In this document: positions 43,722-53,950 of the stretch, in pieces
How positions within the stretch are numbered: position 1 is the first letter of the stretch
Layout of the letters: every line of letters starts with the position of its first letter
Assembly (NCBI RefSeq): GCF_001425445.1
Contig: NZ_LMQU01000012.1
Coordinates: 454,278-518,277 of the forward strand
Origin: Devosia sp. Leaf420
GTDB lineage: Bacteria > Pseudomonadota > Alphaproteobacteria > Rhizobiales > Devosiaceae
Direction: 5' to 3'
DNA length: 64,000 bases
Notes under the pieces: generated by a model
Database searches by the model: none
Seen by the model: only the letters and a program-made list of their open reading frames with translations
What the model was told of the DNA's origin: nothing
Translations under genes and position numbers: made by a program

Positions 43722-44282
43722 ATGGCGGTTTCTTCGGGTACCAAAAGGCGTTTTGCGGCGGCGACGGCATTGCGCGGCGTGCTGATGCTGATTGCGGGGC
43801 TCTATGCTCTGATCTTCCCCGGCGATGCGCTCACGGTTCTGGTGCTGTTCGGTGGCGTGTTGCTGATCGTTGATGGCGCCTTGGGGCTCTGGAGCCTGAC
43901 GTTTGGTGGCGGCAAGAGTGGCAATTATTGGTTCGATATCATCGCCAATGCCGCGTCACTGATCCTCGGTGTGCTGTTCTTCATCCAGCCGTTTATCGCG
44001 ACGATCTTTACGGCAACTTTCCTCGGCACGATCGTGGGGCTCGCCGCGCTTTTCGTAGGCGCCATGCAGATATTCGTCGTGGTCCGCGAGCGTGAGAGCT
44101 ATGCGCGGATCTGGCCGGTGGTGCTGTCCGGCGCGTCCTATGTGCTGCTCGGGCTGGTCTTCCTGCTGTTTCCGGTTTTGACCGCAGCGGTGGGCGTGAT
44201 GCTTGGCGGCATCCTGCTGATCTTTTTTGCCATTGGCCTCTTTGGTTGGGCTTGGCGGCTTTATCAGTCGAGCAAGGTTTAG
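43722..44282 (+). CDS. HdeD-family membrane protein (DUF308)
   Basis: 186 residues with about six short hydrophobic helices in three repeated pairs, as in HdeD/DUF308 proteins. Motifs seen: LRGVLMLIAGLYALIFPGDAL, LLIVDGALGLWSL, and the repeat LLGLVFLLFPVLTAAVGVMLGG. HdeD is linked to acid resistance in E. coli; here only the family is supported. Its stop overlaps that of the convergent gene at 44279. Confidence 0.82.
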   Translation: MAVSSGTKRRFAAATALRGVLMLIAGLYALIFPGDALTVLVLFGGVLLIVDGALGLWSLTFGGGKSGNYWFDIIANAASLILGVLFFIQPFIATIFTATFLGTIVGLAALFVGAMQIFVVVRERESYARIWPVVLSGASYVLLGLVFLLFPVLTAAVGVMLGGILLIFFAIGLFGWAWRLYQSSKV

Positions 44283-44680
44283 GTTGCGGGCTTGTAGGTC
44301 ACCGAGACGCCGGCCACGGTCGCGTCATTCCGATAGATCGTTGCCTTGGGCGGCGCAGTGATCTCGATTGCGGTGGCCGAGAGCCAGCGGGGATCAGGAT
44401 CAGCGCCTGCGCCGACGGAATAGAAGCTTGCGGCGTCGAATGGCACGTCTTCGCCCGGTGGCACCAGCGCTGCCTGGGTATTTTGGTCGGTGTCGCCGCA
44501 GTCCCTGGAGAAAATGACGAGGTCAAATTGACCATCTGGCGAGGGCAGGCGCTCGGTTTCGTTGACCGAGCACTCTGGAATAGCCTCTGCCACGAACCAA
44601 AGCGTCGCGCCGATGGCGATAGCCGGCCCAATGGTTAGCGTGAGCAACACGGCCATTGGCATTTTCGTCGTCTTGGGCAT
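44279..44680 (-). CDS. Single-span membrane protein of unknown function
   Basis: 133 residues. A short basic N-terminus (MPKTTK) precedes one hydrophobic helix (about 8-30). An extracytoplasmic domain with ECSVNETERLPSPDGQFDLVIFSRDCGDTD follows. The 'SPDG-x-D-x-VIF-x-RDCG' stretch resembles small periplasmic proteins of the DUF5412/lipoprotein kind, with two cysteines in position for a disulfide. ATG 44680 is chosen because the longer frame to 45259 only runs antisense to dnaG. Confidence 0.6.
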   Translation of the reverse strand: MPKTTKMPMAVLLTLTIGPAIAIGATLWFVAEAIPECSVNETERLPSPDGQFDLVIFSRDCGDTDQNTQAALVPPGEDVPFDAASFYSVGAGADPDPRWLSATAIEITAPPKATIYRNDATVAGVSVTYKPAT

Positions 44681-44743
44681 GGCTGTGGATAAGCTCCTAG
44701 GTCGTGAGGTGACTTCGGCCCTGGGAGTGCTTAGGTAACACCC

Positions 44744-46678
44744 ATGCGCTTTACCGATACGTTCCTGGATGAAATCCGCCAGCGCCTGCCGATTACGCAG
44801 GTTGTGGGCGAACACGTGCTTTGGGACAAGCGCAAATCGCAGCCGGGCAAGGGCGACATGTGGGCCTGTTGCCCCTTCCACGCCGAGAAAAGCCCGAGCT
44901 TTCATGCCGATGACCGGCGCGGCATCTATCACTGCTTTGGCTGTGGCGCGACGGGCGATCATTTCCGGTTCCTGACCGAAAAAGCCGGGATGAGCTTTCC
45001 CGAGGCGGTCGAAAAGCTTGCCGGCATGGCCGGTGTGCCGATGCCGGCGCGCGATGAGCGCAGCGAAAAACGCGAGGCCGCGCAAAAGGGCCTCGTCGAG
45101 GTCATGGAACTCGCGACCAAATATTTCGAGGCGGCGCTGGCGCATAATATCGGCGCGCGGGCTCGCGGCTATCTCTTTGACCGCGGCGTGTCGCCGACGA
45201 GCCAGACGCGCTTTCGCATCGGCTTTGCGCCCGATAGCCGCAATGGACTCAAGGAGCATCTCGCCGCGAATGGTGTCTCGGCGCAGGCGATGCTCGATGC
45301 GGGGCTAGTTACCAGTCGTGACGACGATCCGCTGACCTATGACCGGTTCCGCAACCGCGTGATGTTTCCGATCATGGATTTTCGAGGCCGGATCATCGCC
45401 TTTGGTGGCCGGGCGCTGAGCGCCGATGTGCCGGCAAAATATCTCAACTCGCCGGAGACGAGCCTCTTTTCCAAGCGGCAGACGCTTTACAATGGGCAAT
45501 CGGCGCGGGCGGCGGCGCGGGACGGAGCCACGGTTATCGTGGTGGAAGGCTATCTCGATGTTATTGCCGCTGTTTCTGCGGGTTTCGAAGGGACAGTGGC
45601 GCCACTTGGCACCGCGCTGACCGAGGAGCATCTGCAGTTGGTCTGGCGGATGGCGGAGGTGCCAGTTCTCTGCTTTGACGGCGACAAGGCGGGTTTGAAG
45701 GCTGCCGAGCGGGCCATGGATCTGGTCATGCCGCATCTCAAACCGGGGCAGACGGTGAAGATCGCGACACTGCCTGAGGGGCAGGACCCCGATGATCTGA
45801 TCAAGGCGCAGGGCCGGCAGGCGTTTGCCGACGTGATCGAGAAGGCGCGCAGCCTTTCCGATATGCTCTGGAGCCTCGAGACCGGCGGATTGGTGCCCGA
45901 TGCGCCGGAAGAGCGCGCCGCTTTGCAAGCGCGGCTGCGGGAGCGGGCCAATTCGATCCAGGACCAGACTGTCCGCTTTCACTATCAGCAGGCGTTTGAT
46001 GAAAAGCTGAAAGCATTCTTTGCGCCGATCCGGAAGCCTTGGGATGGGCAGCGCGGCGGGCGGCCGAACTATGGTCAGAGCGGCGCCTATGGATTTCCCG
46101 CACGCGGGACGCCGCGTCTCGTCGTGTCCGATACGCTGAGGAACTCGCGACTGATGCGCGGTTCGACAGGCATGGAAGCAACGCCGCGCGAGGCGACGAT
46201 CATCCAGACCTTGGTCAACCATCCGGCACTGGTCGAAGACAAGTTTGAAATTCTCGCCGCGCTCGACTGCGATACGCAGACTGCGCAGAAGGTTTTGAGC
46301 GACATACTGGCCCTCGTCGTACGGCACCACGATATTTCGGCGCCGGATTTGCAGGACGCGCTTGGCGTGCGCGGGCATGGACCGACGCTGGCCAGAATGG
46401 CCGAGACACTGGTGCGGCAGGGGGTATGGCAGGTGGGGCCGGATACGGCGCTAACCGACGCGGAAACAGGATTAAGTCATGCGCTGGCCTTGCATAACAA
46501 GAAAGTTCAGCTAAATAGGGAACTCAAGGCAGCCGAAGCGGCGCTGGGCGAAGACCCGAGCGATGAAACCTTTGAAAGGCTGCGAGACATCAAGAACCAG
46601 ATTACCACTGTCGATGGCACAGAGGCATTGATCGAAGGATTTGGTTCGCTATCTGGACGCGCGACTCGCAGTTTTTAG
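44744..46678 (+). CDS. dnaG: DNA primase
   Basis: 644 residues. Synthesises RNA primers at the replication fork. The N-terminal CHC2 zinc ribbon (about 40-65) is visible as CCPFHAEKSPSF and YHCFGCGATGDHF. The Toprim core follows, with VVEGYLDVIAA and the metal aspartates in FDGDKAGLKAA. The C-terminal DnaB-interaction region is longer and less conserved (about 430-644). The start MRFTDTFLDEIRQRLPI is the usual DnaG N-terminus. rpoD follows 189 bp downstream, as in the macromolecular synthesis operon, though rpsU is absent. Confidence 0.96.
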   Translation: MRFTDTFLDEIRQRLPITQVVGEHVLWDKRKSQPGKGDMWACCPFHAEKSPSFHADDRRGIYHCFGCGATGDHFRFLTEKAGMSFPEAVEKLAGMAGVPMPARDERSEKREAAQKGLVEVMELATKYFEAALAHNIGARARGYLFDRGVSPTSQTRFRIGFAPDSRNGLKEHLAANGVSAQAMLDAGLVTSRDDDPLTYDRFRNRVMFPIMDFRGRIIAFGGRALSADVPAKYLNSPETSLFSKRQTLYNGQSARAAARDGATVIVVEGYLDVIAAVSAGFEGTVAPLGTALTEEHLQLVWRMAEVPVLCFDGDKAGLKAAERAMDLVMPHLKPGQTVKIATLPEGQDPDDLIKAQGRQAFADVIEKARSLSDMLWSLETGGLVPDAPEERAALQARLRERANSIQDQTVRFHYQQAFDEKLKAFFAPIRKPWDGQRGGRPNYGQSGAYGFPARGTPRLVVSDTLRNSRLMRGSTGMEATPREATIIQTLVNHPALVEDKFEILAALDCDTQTAQKVLSDILALVVRHHDISAPDLQDALGVRGHGPTLARMAETLVRQGVWQVGPDTALTDAETGLSHALALHNKKVQLNRELKAAEAALGEDPSDETFERLRDIKNQITTVDGTEALIEGFGSLSGRATRSF

Positions 46679-46867
46679 AGAAAACTCTAAAGACCGGCGA
46701 AGACGCGCGATTTCGCATATGGCGGTTACGTCATGTCGTCCCGAAGCGAACCATCATGATGCTGAGGTGTTAACGCCTTGGTGACCAAACCTTTACCTTG
46801 TCTTGAGCTGTCACCACCTATGACAAGTCCGGCGCCCGAGATGCCCGCGGGTCCCGAGGAGTAGCAT

Positions 46868-48925
<2,058 letters not shown>

Positions 48926-48934
48926 GAGCAGCTC

Positions 48935-49222
48935 ATGGCTGCTCCTCGCCTCAAGATAACGGCTATTCGCGCGTCTGTTCCGTTCAAGCTGGCGGTGACT
49001 TTTTCCGATGGGACGCATGGCGTGTTCAACGCCGCGCCTATGCTGGCTGAGCGCGGAGAGGGGACGGAGCCGCTGCGGGATCGGGCCTATTTTGCCAAGG
49101 TGGAGCTCGCCAATGGCAAGCCGATCTGGCCGAACTATTTTGACATCTCGCCGCAATGGCTGCAGGAGGAGATGGACAAGCGCGGCGAGTTGGTACGGCC
49201 CCGGCCGCCGAGACGAAGTTAA
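48935..49222 (+). CDS. DUF2442 family protein
   Basis: 95 residues. A short all-beta protein with the DUF2442 pattern: KITAIRASVPFKLAVTFSDGTHGVFN, then AYFAKVELANGKPIWPNYFDISPQWL. This family often sits beside toxin-antitoxin or sigma genes, but its function is not known. It follows rpoD by 9 bp and may be cotranscribed. Confidence 0.8.
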   Translation: MAAPRLKITAIRASVPFKLAVTFSDGTHGVFNAAPMLAERGEGTEPLRDRAYFAKVELANGKPIWPNYFDISPQWLQEEMDKRGELVRPRPPRRS

Positions 49223-49233
49223 GGGAGTTTTCG

Positions 49234-49527
49234 ATGTCGTTTTGGAAAAAGCTTTTTGGTGGTGGCGGCGCTGACGAGGCGACACCAGCCGGCGACAAGT
49301 CCCTCGGCGAAGAAAGCTACAAGGGGCATCTGATCAAGGCCATCGAGATGCGCGTCGGCAGCGAATATCAGTTGGCCGGGACGATCGAGAAAGAAATCGG
49401 TGGCGAACAGAAGAGCTACAAGTTCATCCGCGCCGACCGCATGGGCTCCAAAGATGATCTTACCGCGCTGGCTCTTAACAAGGGCCGCCAAATCATCGAC
49501 GAACAAGGCGACGGCATCTACCGCTAA
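49234..49527 (+). CDS. HlyU-family protein
   Basis: 97 residues from ATG 49234 (AAGGGAG ribosome site). The start MSFWKKLFGGG is shared with HlyU-like proteins of alphaproteobacteria. The body has YKGHLIKAIEMRVGSEYQLAG, KSYKFIRADRMGSKDDLTALAL and KGRQIIDEQGDGIY, the family's C-terminal tag. The family name comes from Vibrio HlyU, a regulator, but this branch has no shown DNA binding. It lies in a row with the DUF2442 gene. Confidence 0.8.
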   Translation: MSFWKKLFGGGGADEATPAGDKSLGEESYKGHLIKAIEMRVGSEYQLAGTIEKEIGGEQKSYKFIRADRMGSKDDLTALALNKGRQIIDEQGDGIYR

Positions 49528-49550
49528 GCCGAGCCAGTATTTTTAGTTAT

Positions 49551-49584
49551 GACCGCGGGCCAATCGGCTCGCGGTCCTGTTTTT
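49551..49584 (+). terminator. Terminator after the HlyU-family gene
   Basis: 11-bp stem GACCGCGGGCC/GGCTCGCGGTC with one G-U pair and loop AATC, then CTGTTTTTG. Confidence 0.75.
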
Positions 49585-49598
49585 GAAGGATTGTCGTC

Positions 49599-49820
49599 AT
49601 GGCAAAGAAGCCAACCGCCCGCAGTGAATTCGTGATGTTCGACATCGTCTATGAAGACGGCTCGCAGCGCTCAAACCGCAAGGTGGATGCCAATCTGCTG
49701 GGTGGGCTTGATGGCGACGAACCAGCCAAGGCTGCGATCGAAGAGCAGGACCGCGCCATCTCCGAAAAGTCCGGCATGCCGCCGCTGGCGATCAAGTCGA
49801 TCAAGCGCTCGGGCAAGTAA
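49599..49820 (+). CDS. Small conserved-looking protein, unrecognised
   Basis: 73 residues. [34 protein letters not shown] reads as a compact beta-hairpin protein with a conserved acidic turn. No signal peptide or membrane segment is seen. A start after AAGGATTGTCGTC and a good ribosome site support a real gene. Adjacent to queF with 1 bp spacing, so it is probably cotranscribed with it; function unknown. Confidence 0.65.
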   Translation: MAKKPTARSEFVMFDIVYEDGSQRSNRKVDANLLGGLDGDEPAKAAIEEQDRAISEKSGMPPLAIKSIKRSGK

Positions 49821-49821
49821 G

Positions 49822-50274
49822 ATGAATTCGGAAACCCTGCAGCTTGGCAAGGATGTGGAGGTGCCGCAGCATCCGGACGAGGCTGTGCTGGACCCGGTGC
49901 CCAATCCGCATCCGGATGTGAATTATGTCGCGCGCTATGTGGCGCCGGAATTCACCTCGCTCTGTCCGGTGACGGGCCAGCCGGATTTCGCCCATCTGGT
50001 CATCGACTATGTGCCCGATCAGTTTCTGGTGGAATCAAAGTCGCTTAAACTGTTTCTGACCTCGTTCCGCAATCACGGCGCCTTCCATGAAGGTTGCACG
50101 ATCGATGTGGCCATGCGGATCGTCGCGGCGATCAAGCCACGCTGGCTACGGATCGGCGGCTACTGGTATCCGCGTGGCGGCATCCCCATCGATGTGTTCT
50201 GGCAGACGGGGCCCGTGCCTGACGGTGTCTGGTTGCCCGATCAGGGCGTGCCGCCCTATCGCGGTCGCGGCTAG
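49822..50274 (+). CDS. queF: NADPH-dependent 7-cyano-7-deazaguanine reductase
   Basis: 150 residues. Reduces preQ0 to preQ1 in queuosine synthesis. This is the short, unimodular type (B. subtilis-like): the catalytic cysteine is Cys48 in [14 protein letters not shown], with Asp55 seven residues on, matching the Cys55/Asp62 spacing of the B. subtilis enzyme. The conserved FHEGC and NADPH-side [15 protein letters not shown] are present. Stands next to a small unknown gene; no other queuosine gene is nearby. Confidence 0.92.
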   Translation: MNSETLQLGKDVEVPQHPDEAVLDPVPNPHPDVNYVARYVAPEFTSLCPVTGQPDFAHLVIDYVPDQFLVESKSLKLFLTSFRNHGAFHEGCTIDVAMRIVAAIKPRWLRIGGYWYPRGGIPIDVFWQTGPVPDGVWLPDQGVPPYRGRG

Positions 50275-50816
50275 AAAGCGGCCTCAAGAGCGGCTGCAAG
50301 CTTTTCGGCGCGCGCAGCAAAGCTGAGCCCTCGGGCGCTGAGATGCGGGATGCGCTGATGAGGAATGGCGTGGCGGCTGCATTGGCGGCTGGCCGCGTCG
50401 CCCAGGGCGATGACTCGACGATCCACCAGCTCATGGCGTGCGATGGCGTCGAAAGAAGCGTCCAGCGCTGCGTTGGGAATTCGCTCAGAGCGTGCGCGGG
50501 CGAGGAGGTGGAACGCATGGGTGACGTAAATGTCGGTGCGCTTGAGGCCTGCGAGCGCCAGACCCAGATCCAGAACACGATTGAACGGCATTTCGGCGAG
50601 ATAGCCGGTTTCGCGCAAGCGCGAGCGTTCGGCTATGGCGGTTGGAGCGTCGAGGAAATTATAGGTCAGTAGTATCGGGCCGGTAAAGCTGGCCGAGGAC
50701 AGGTGGTAGGGCGTGATCCAGTCGCCTTCCAATCCAGCGTCGGCATAGCTCTCGTAGCCGGGCCAGGAAAACTGACGGCGGCGCTCGACGATTTCTGCGT
50801 AGAGCGCCGCGTCCAT
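50271..50816 (-). CDS. Possible uracil-DNA glycosylase-like protein
   Basis: 181 residues. Central segments [28 protein letters not shown] and [31 protein letters not shown] are in the style of UDG-superfamily proteins (a strand/turn N.V, then ..ALG..A.., then a late H-P-H). The N-terminal [10 protein letters not shown] part is not typical. I cannot confirm the catalytic residues, so function stays open. The stop overlaps the queF stop tail-to-tail, and the start lies just behind the LLM monooxygenase stop, on the same strand. Confidence 0.5.
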   Translation of the reverse strand: MDAALYAEIVERRRQFSWPGYESYADAGLEGDWITPYHLSSASFTGPILLTYNFLDAPTAIAERSRLRETGYLAEMPFNRVLDLGLALAGLKRTDIYVTHAFHLLARARSERIPNAALDASFDAIARHELVDRRVIALGDAASRQCSRHAIPHQRIPHLSARGLSFAARAEKLAAALEAAF

Positions 50817-51857
50817 TTAGGTGCCGAGGGCCTTATCGATGGCCGGCTTCACGACAGTGCCGTAAAGCTCGATTGCCTTCATGACCTTGTCATGGGGCAG
50901 GGTGCCGACGCTCAGTTGTAGGCCGAAGCGATCGTGCTTGAACCACTCGTGCTGCATTAGGATCTTGTCGATGACTTCCTGCGGCGAGCCCATGTAGTAG
51001 GCGCCTTCCGGCGTTGCGCCGCCATCGAACTGGGCGCGGGTGGTCGGCGGCCAGCCACGTTCGGCGCCGATGCGGCTCATGGTGGCGCTGTGGGCGGGAA
51101 AAGCAATATCGCGCGCCGATTGGCTGTCTTCGGCGATGAAGCCGTGGCCAGAGACCCCAATTTTGAGGAGCGAGGCGTCGTGGCCCATCTTGTTGCCTGT
51201 GTCTCGGTAGAGATCGACCAGCGGCGCGAACTGACGCGGGCGGCCGCCGATGATCGCGATCATGAGCGGGAGGCCATAATAGGCAGCGCGGGCGACCGAA
51301 TTCGGTGTTCCGCCGACGGCGATCCAGAGCGGCAGCGGGCTCTGCACGGGCTCGGGATAGACGGCGATATTGTTGATCGCCTGGGTGTGCTTGCTACCAG
51401 CCCAATTGACCTTGCCGCCCTTGCGCAGGGTCAGCAGCATTTCGAGCTTTTCTTCGAAGAGATCGTCGTAGTCGTTGAGATCGTAGCCGAAGAGCGGGAA
51501 GCTTTCGATGAACGAGCCGCGGCCGGCCATGATCTCGGCGCGGCCATTGCTCAGGAGATCGAGCGTTGCGAACTGCTGCCAGACGCGGACGGGATCTTCC
51601 GAACTGAGCACCGTGACGGCGGTCGAGAGTTTGATCGACTTCGTGCGTGCGGCCGCAGCGGCGAGGATGGTGACGGGCGAGGACGCGACATAATCTGGGC
51701 GGTGATGTTCGCCAAGGCCATAGAAAGCCAGTCCCAATTGATCGGCGAGCTCGATCTCTTCGATCAGGTCGCGCAGACGTTCGGCGGGTGACTGGACGTG
51801 TCCGCCGTTAAGGGGATCGGGGGTGTTTTCAGCGAAAGAATAAAGTCCGAGTTCCAT
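50817..51857 (-). CDS. LLM-class flavin-dependent monooxygenase
   Basis: 346 residues, bacterial luciferase-like TIM barrel. MELGLYSFAENTPDP, LADQLGLAFYGLGEHHRPDYVASSP, ILAAAAARTKSIKLSTAVTVLSSEDPVRVWQQFATLDLLSNGRAEIMAGRGSFIESF-type segments define the group, with the flavin-phosphate region near GGTPNSVARAAYYGLPLM. It would oxidise an unknown substrate with reduced FMN. AAGGAG precedes ATG 51857. The UDG-like gene begins immediately after its stop, so the two are likely cotranscribed. Confidence 0.85.
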   Translation of the reverse strand: MELGLYSFAENTPDPLNGGHVQSPAERLRDLIEEIELADQLGLAFYGLGEHHRPDYVASSPVTILAAAAARTKSIKLSTAVTVLSSEDPVRVWQQFATLDLLSNGRAEIMAGRGSFIESFPLFGYDLNDYDDLFEEKLEMLLTLRKGGKVNWAGSKHTQAINNIAVYPEPVQSPLPLWIAVGGTPNSVARAAYYGLPLMIAIIGGRPRQFAPLVDLYRDTGNKMGHDASLLKIGVSGHGFIAEDSQSARDIAFPAHSATMSRIGAERGWPPTTRAQFDGGATPEGAYYMGSPQEVIDKILMQHEWFKHDRFGLQLSVGTLPHDKVMKAIELYGTVVKPAIDKALGT

Positions 51858-51954
51858 GGCATTCTCCTTGCGGAAAGACATGGCGGCGCTGCGGGCGAGC
51901 ATCAAGAACGCACATGGGTGATACCGCGCCCGGAGAGGCGCGGCATCTCGATAA

Positions 51955-52653
51955 TTAGCGGTTGACCGTCGTGGGTGTGTAGGCCCAAGGCTGCGGCGGG
52001 GTGGGTGCCGGCTGAGGGGCCTTTTCGCCTGCAGCCTTATGGATCTCGGTGACGAGAGCGGGATCCAAGCGCAGCTTGGCGGCGAGAGCTTCGAGGTAGG
52101 CTTGCTCTGCCGGAGTGTCCGCCGTGATGGCGACAAGCGAGGCTGCATAGATTTCGGCCGCGTGCTCGGGCGTATCGGCGCGGCCGGCGACGGCATTGAT
52201 GTCGAGCGGGGTCGAAAGTTCGTCAAAGACCCAGGCCTTTTCCTCGGCGGAAAGCGGCATGGCCTTCAGGCGTTCAAAAATGGCGTCTTTCTCTTCGGCA
52301 TCGATCTTGCCGTCGGCCTTGGCCGCAGCGATCATCGCGCGCACCAGAGTTTTGCCGAGCTCTTCCTGCGCGGCCTCATTGCCTGGCGCTGGAATGAAGG
52401 CGTCTTCGCGCACGGGGTGCGCGGCGCTACCGCTCTGATTGGTCTGGTTGGCCTGATAGGACTGCCAAGCCTTGTAGGCGAGGCCACCAACAGCTGCGAG
52501 CGCGCCGAGCTTAGGCGCATTGCCCAGAAGCTTGGTGGGCTTCCCGCCCGACATCAGCAAGCCGGCCGCGAGGCCAGCTGCTCCCGTCATCGCGGTGCGC
52601 TTGCTATTGGGATCGGTCTGGATGGCTTTGATAATCTGATCGATATTGAACAT
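51955..52653 (-). CDS. DUF533 (TerB-like) membrane-associated protein
   Basis: 232 residues. Gly/Ala-rich hydrophobic stretches at about 22-35 and 49-62 suggest membrane association. The main domain (about 90-205) is TerB-like: LVRAMIAAAKADGKIDAEEKDAIFERL, which has the acidic DGKID.EE calcium-like loop, then AAEIYAASLVAITADTPAEQAYLEALAAKLRL. A Pro-rich tail (APTPPQPWAYTPTT) closes it. DUF533 proteins are of unknown function, with a tellurite-resistance-type fold. Confidence 0.85.
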   Translation of the reverse strand: MFNIDQIIKAIQTDPNSKRTAMTGAAGLAAGLLMSGGKPTKLLGNAPKLGALAAVGGLAYKAWQSYQANQTNQSGSAAHPVREDAFIPAPGNEAAQEELGKTLVRAMIAAAKADGKIDAEEKDAIFERLKAMPLSAEEKAWVFDELSTPLDINAVAGRADTPEHAAEIYAASLVAITADTPAEQAYLEALAAKLRLDPALVTEIHKAAGEKAPQPAPTPPQPWAYTPTTVNR

Positions 52654-52743
52654 TGGCGCTCCCGTGTTGCTGGTTTGGAAATGGGTATCAGCGCTGTGCC
52701 TTGCAAGTTTGGCGCGAATGCCATTGTGCCGCAGGCAGCAAAA

Positions 52744-52768
52744 AGCCCCGGTTGCGTGAACCGGGGCT
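52744..52768 (-). terminator. Terminator of the 52813 gene
   Basis: Minus strand: AGCCCCGGTT, 5-nt loop, AACCGGGGCT, then TTTTGC. Confidence 0.85.
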
Positions 52769-52812
52769 CGAAGGGCCTCAAGGGGAGGGGGTCGAGGCCG
52801 TTAGGTGCTTTA

Positions 52813-53178
52813 TTAGTTAGCCGGCGTCGTGGCTGGGGCCGTTGTCGTGGTTGTCGAAGCTGGTGCTTCAACAGCAGGAGCGGCTTCAGTTGCCGGGGCC
52901 GGAGTAGCGGCTGGAGCTTCGGTCATTGGGGCAGCGCTAGGCGTTGCGGCCGGAGCTTCAGTCATCGGCGCGGTGGTCTCAACGGCTGGTGTCGTGCTGT
53001 TCACGTCAACCGAAGTGGACGGGCCCGAGTTGGCCGAGAAGACGAGATAGCCAATGGCGAGCAGAGCCAAGGCGACGATGATGCCGACAAACCAACCTGT
53101 ACCATTGCTTTCGCGGGTGTAGACAGTGCGGTTACCGTCGTTGGTATAGATAGTATCACGTTCTGGGGTAGCCATCAT
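52813..53178 (-). CDS. Single-span membrane protein with Ala/Pro/Thr repeats
   Basis: 121 residues. A polar N-terminus (TIYTNDGNRTVYTRES) is followed by one transmembrane helix (about 30-48) and a long Ala/Pro/Thr/Glu low-complexity tail in which APMTEAPAATP-type units repeat. Start codons 53178 and 53175 are adjacent with an AAGGAG site; either is possible. Likely an inner-membrane anchor with an extended periplasmic tail. No family recognised. A strong terminator follows. Confidence 0.65.
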   Translation of the reverse strand: MMATPERDTIYTNDGNRTVYTRESNGTGWFVGIIVALALLAIGYLVFSANSGPSTSVDVNSTTPAVETTAPMTEAPAATPSAAPMTEAPAATPAPATEAAPAVEAPASTTTTTAPATTPAN

Positions 53179-53311
53179 TTGCTCCTTGCAAGTGAAATTC
53201 TGGGTGAAGAACGCCCGCAGTTCGCAGTCAGTTCCCCATTCCGTGATCACAAACCAAAAACAATTGTGGCGCTGAAAAGACCTCGAAAGATCAGATGGTT
53301 GCTATGGCCTA

Positions 53312-53827
53312 TTAGAGATCGAGCTCTTTGGACTTGCTATCTTTCTTCGAAATCTTGTCGATCAGCGCGAGAAATAGCGCCGATAGTATGAAGGTGCAGT
53401 GCAGCACGGTGTACCAGAAAATCTGCTCATTGGTGTAATGCGGCACGTTGAGGAAGATCTGGAGCAGGTGGATCGAGGAGATGGCGACGATGGTCGAGGC
53501 TACCTTGATCTTGAGCGATCCGGCATCGATCTGGCCCAGCCAGTGCACATCACGCTCATTGTCGAAGCGCGAGACGAAATTCTCGTAGCCCGAGATGATT
53601 ACCATCACGACGAGGCTTGCAATCAGCGCGGCATCGATAAGGCCGAGGATTTTGAGGATCACCTCAGTTTCGTCCATGCCGACGAGATGGGTGGCAAAAT
53701 CCCAGAGTTTTAAGCCGAATGTCGCAGCGTAGAGGGCAAGGGCGAGCCCGAGGCCGATATAGAACACCACCAGCAGCCAGCGCGACGCGAGGATGAGGCT
53801 TTCAACGAAGATTTCCAGGCGTTTCAT
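53312..53827 (-). CDS. YqhA (UPF0114) family membrane protein
   Basis: 171 residues with four transmembrane segments (about 12-38, 60-82, 108-125, 138-160). Conserved features are LASRWLLVVFYIGLGLALALYA, the membrane-edge EVILKILGLIDAALIASLVVMVIISGYENFVSRFD block and VHWLGQIDAGSLKIKVASTIVAISSIHLLQIF. UPF0114 function is unknown; the second block is the family's most conserved stretch. Charged tail KISKKDSKSKELDL at the C-terminus. Confidence 0.88.
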   Translation of the reverse strand: MKRLEIFVESLILASRWLLVVFYIGLGLALALYAATFGLKLWDFATHLVGMDETEVILKILGLIDAALIASLVVMVIISGYENFVSRFDNERDVHWLGQIDAGSLKIKVASTIVAISSIHLLQIFLNVPHYTNEQIFWYTVLHCTFILSALFLALIDKISKKDSKSKELDL

Positions 53828-53900
53828 GGCGCGCTCCAGAAGGACCGCGCACGGATATCAAGTCCATGACGGCTGGCAAGCAGCCTCAATGACGCAGCCA

Positions 53901-53933
53901 TAAAAAAGGGGCCGGACTTGCGTCCGGCCCCTT
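53901..53933 (-). terminator. Terminator of the OmpA-family gene
   Basis: Minus strand: 12-bp perfect stem AAGGGGCCGGAC/GTCCGGCCCCTT with a 4-nt loop, then TTTTTATGG. Confidence 0.88.
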
Positions 53934-53950
53934 CGCGGTAATTGGTTTGC

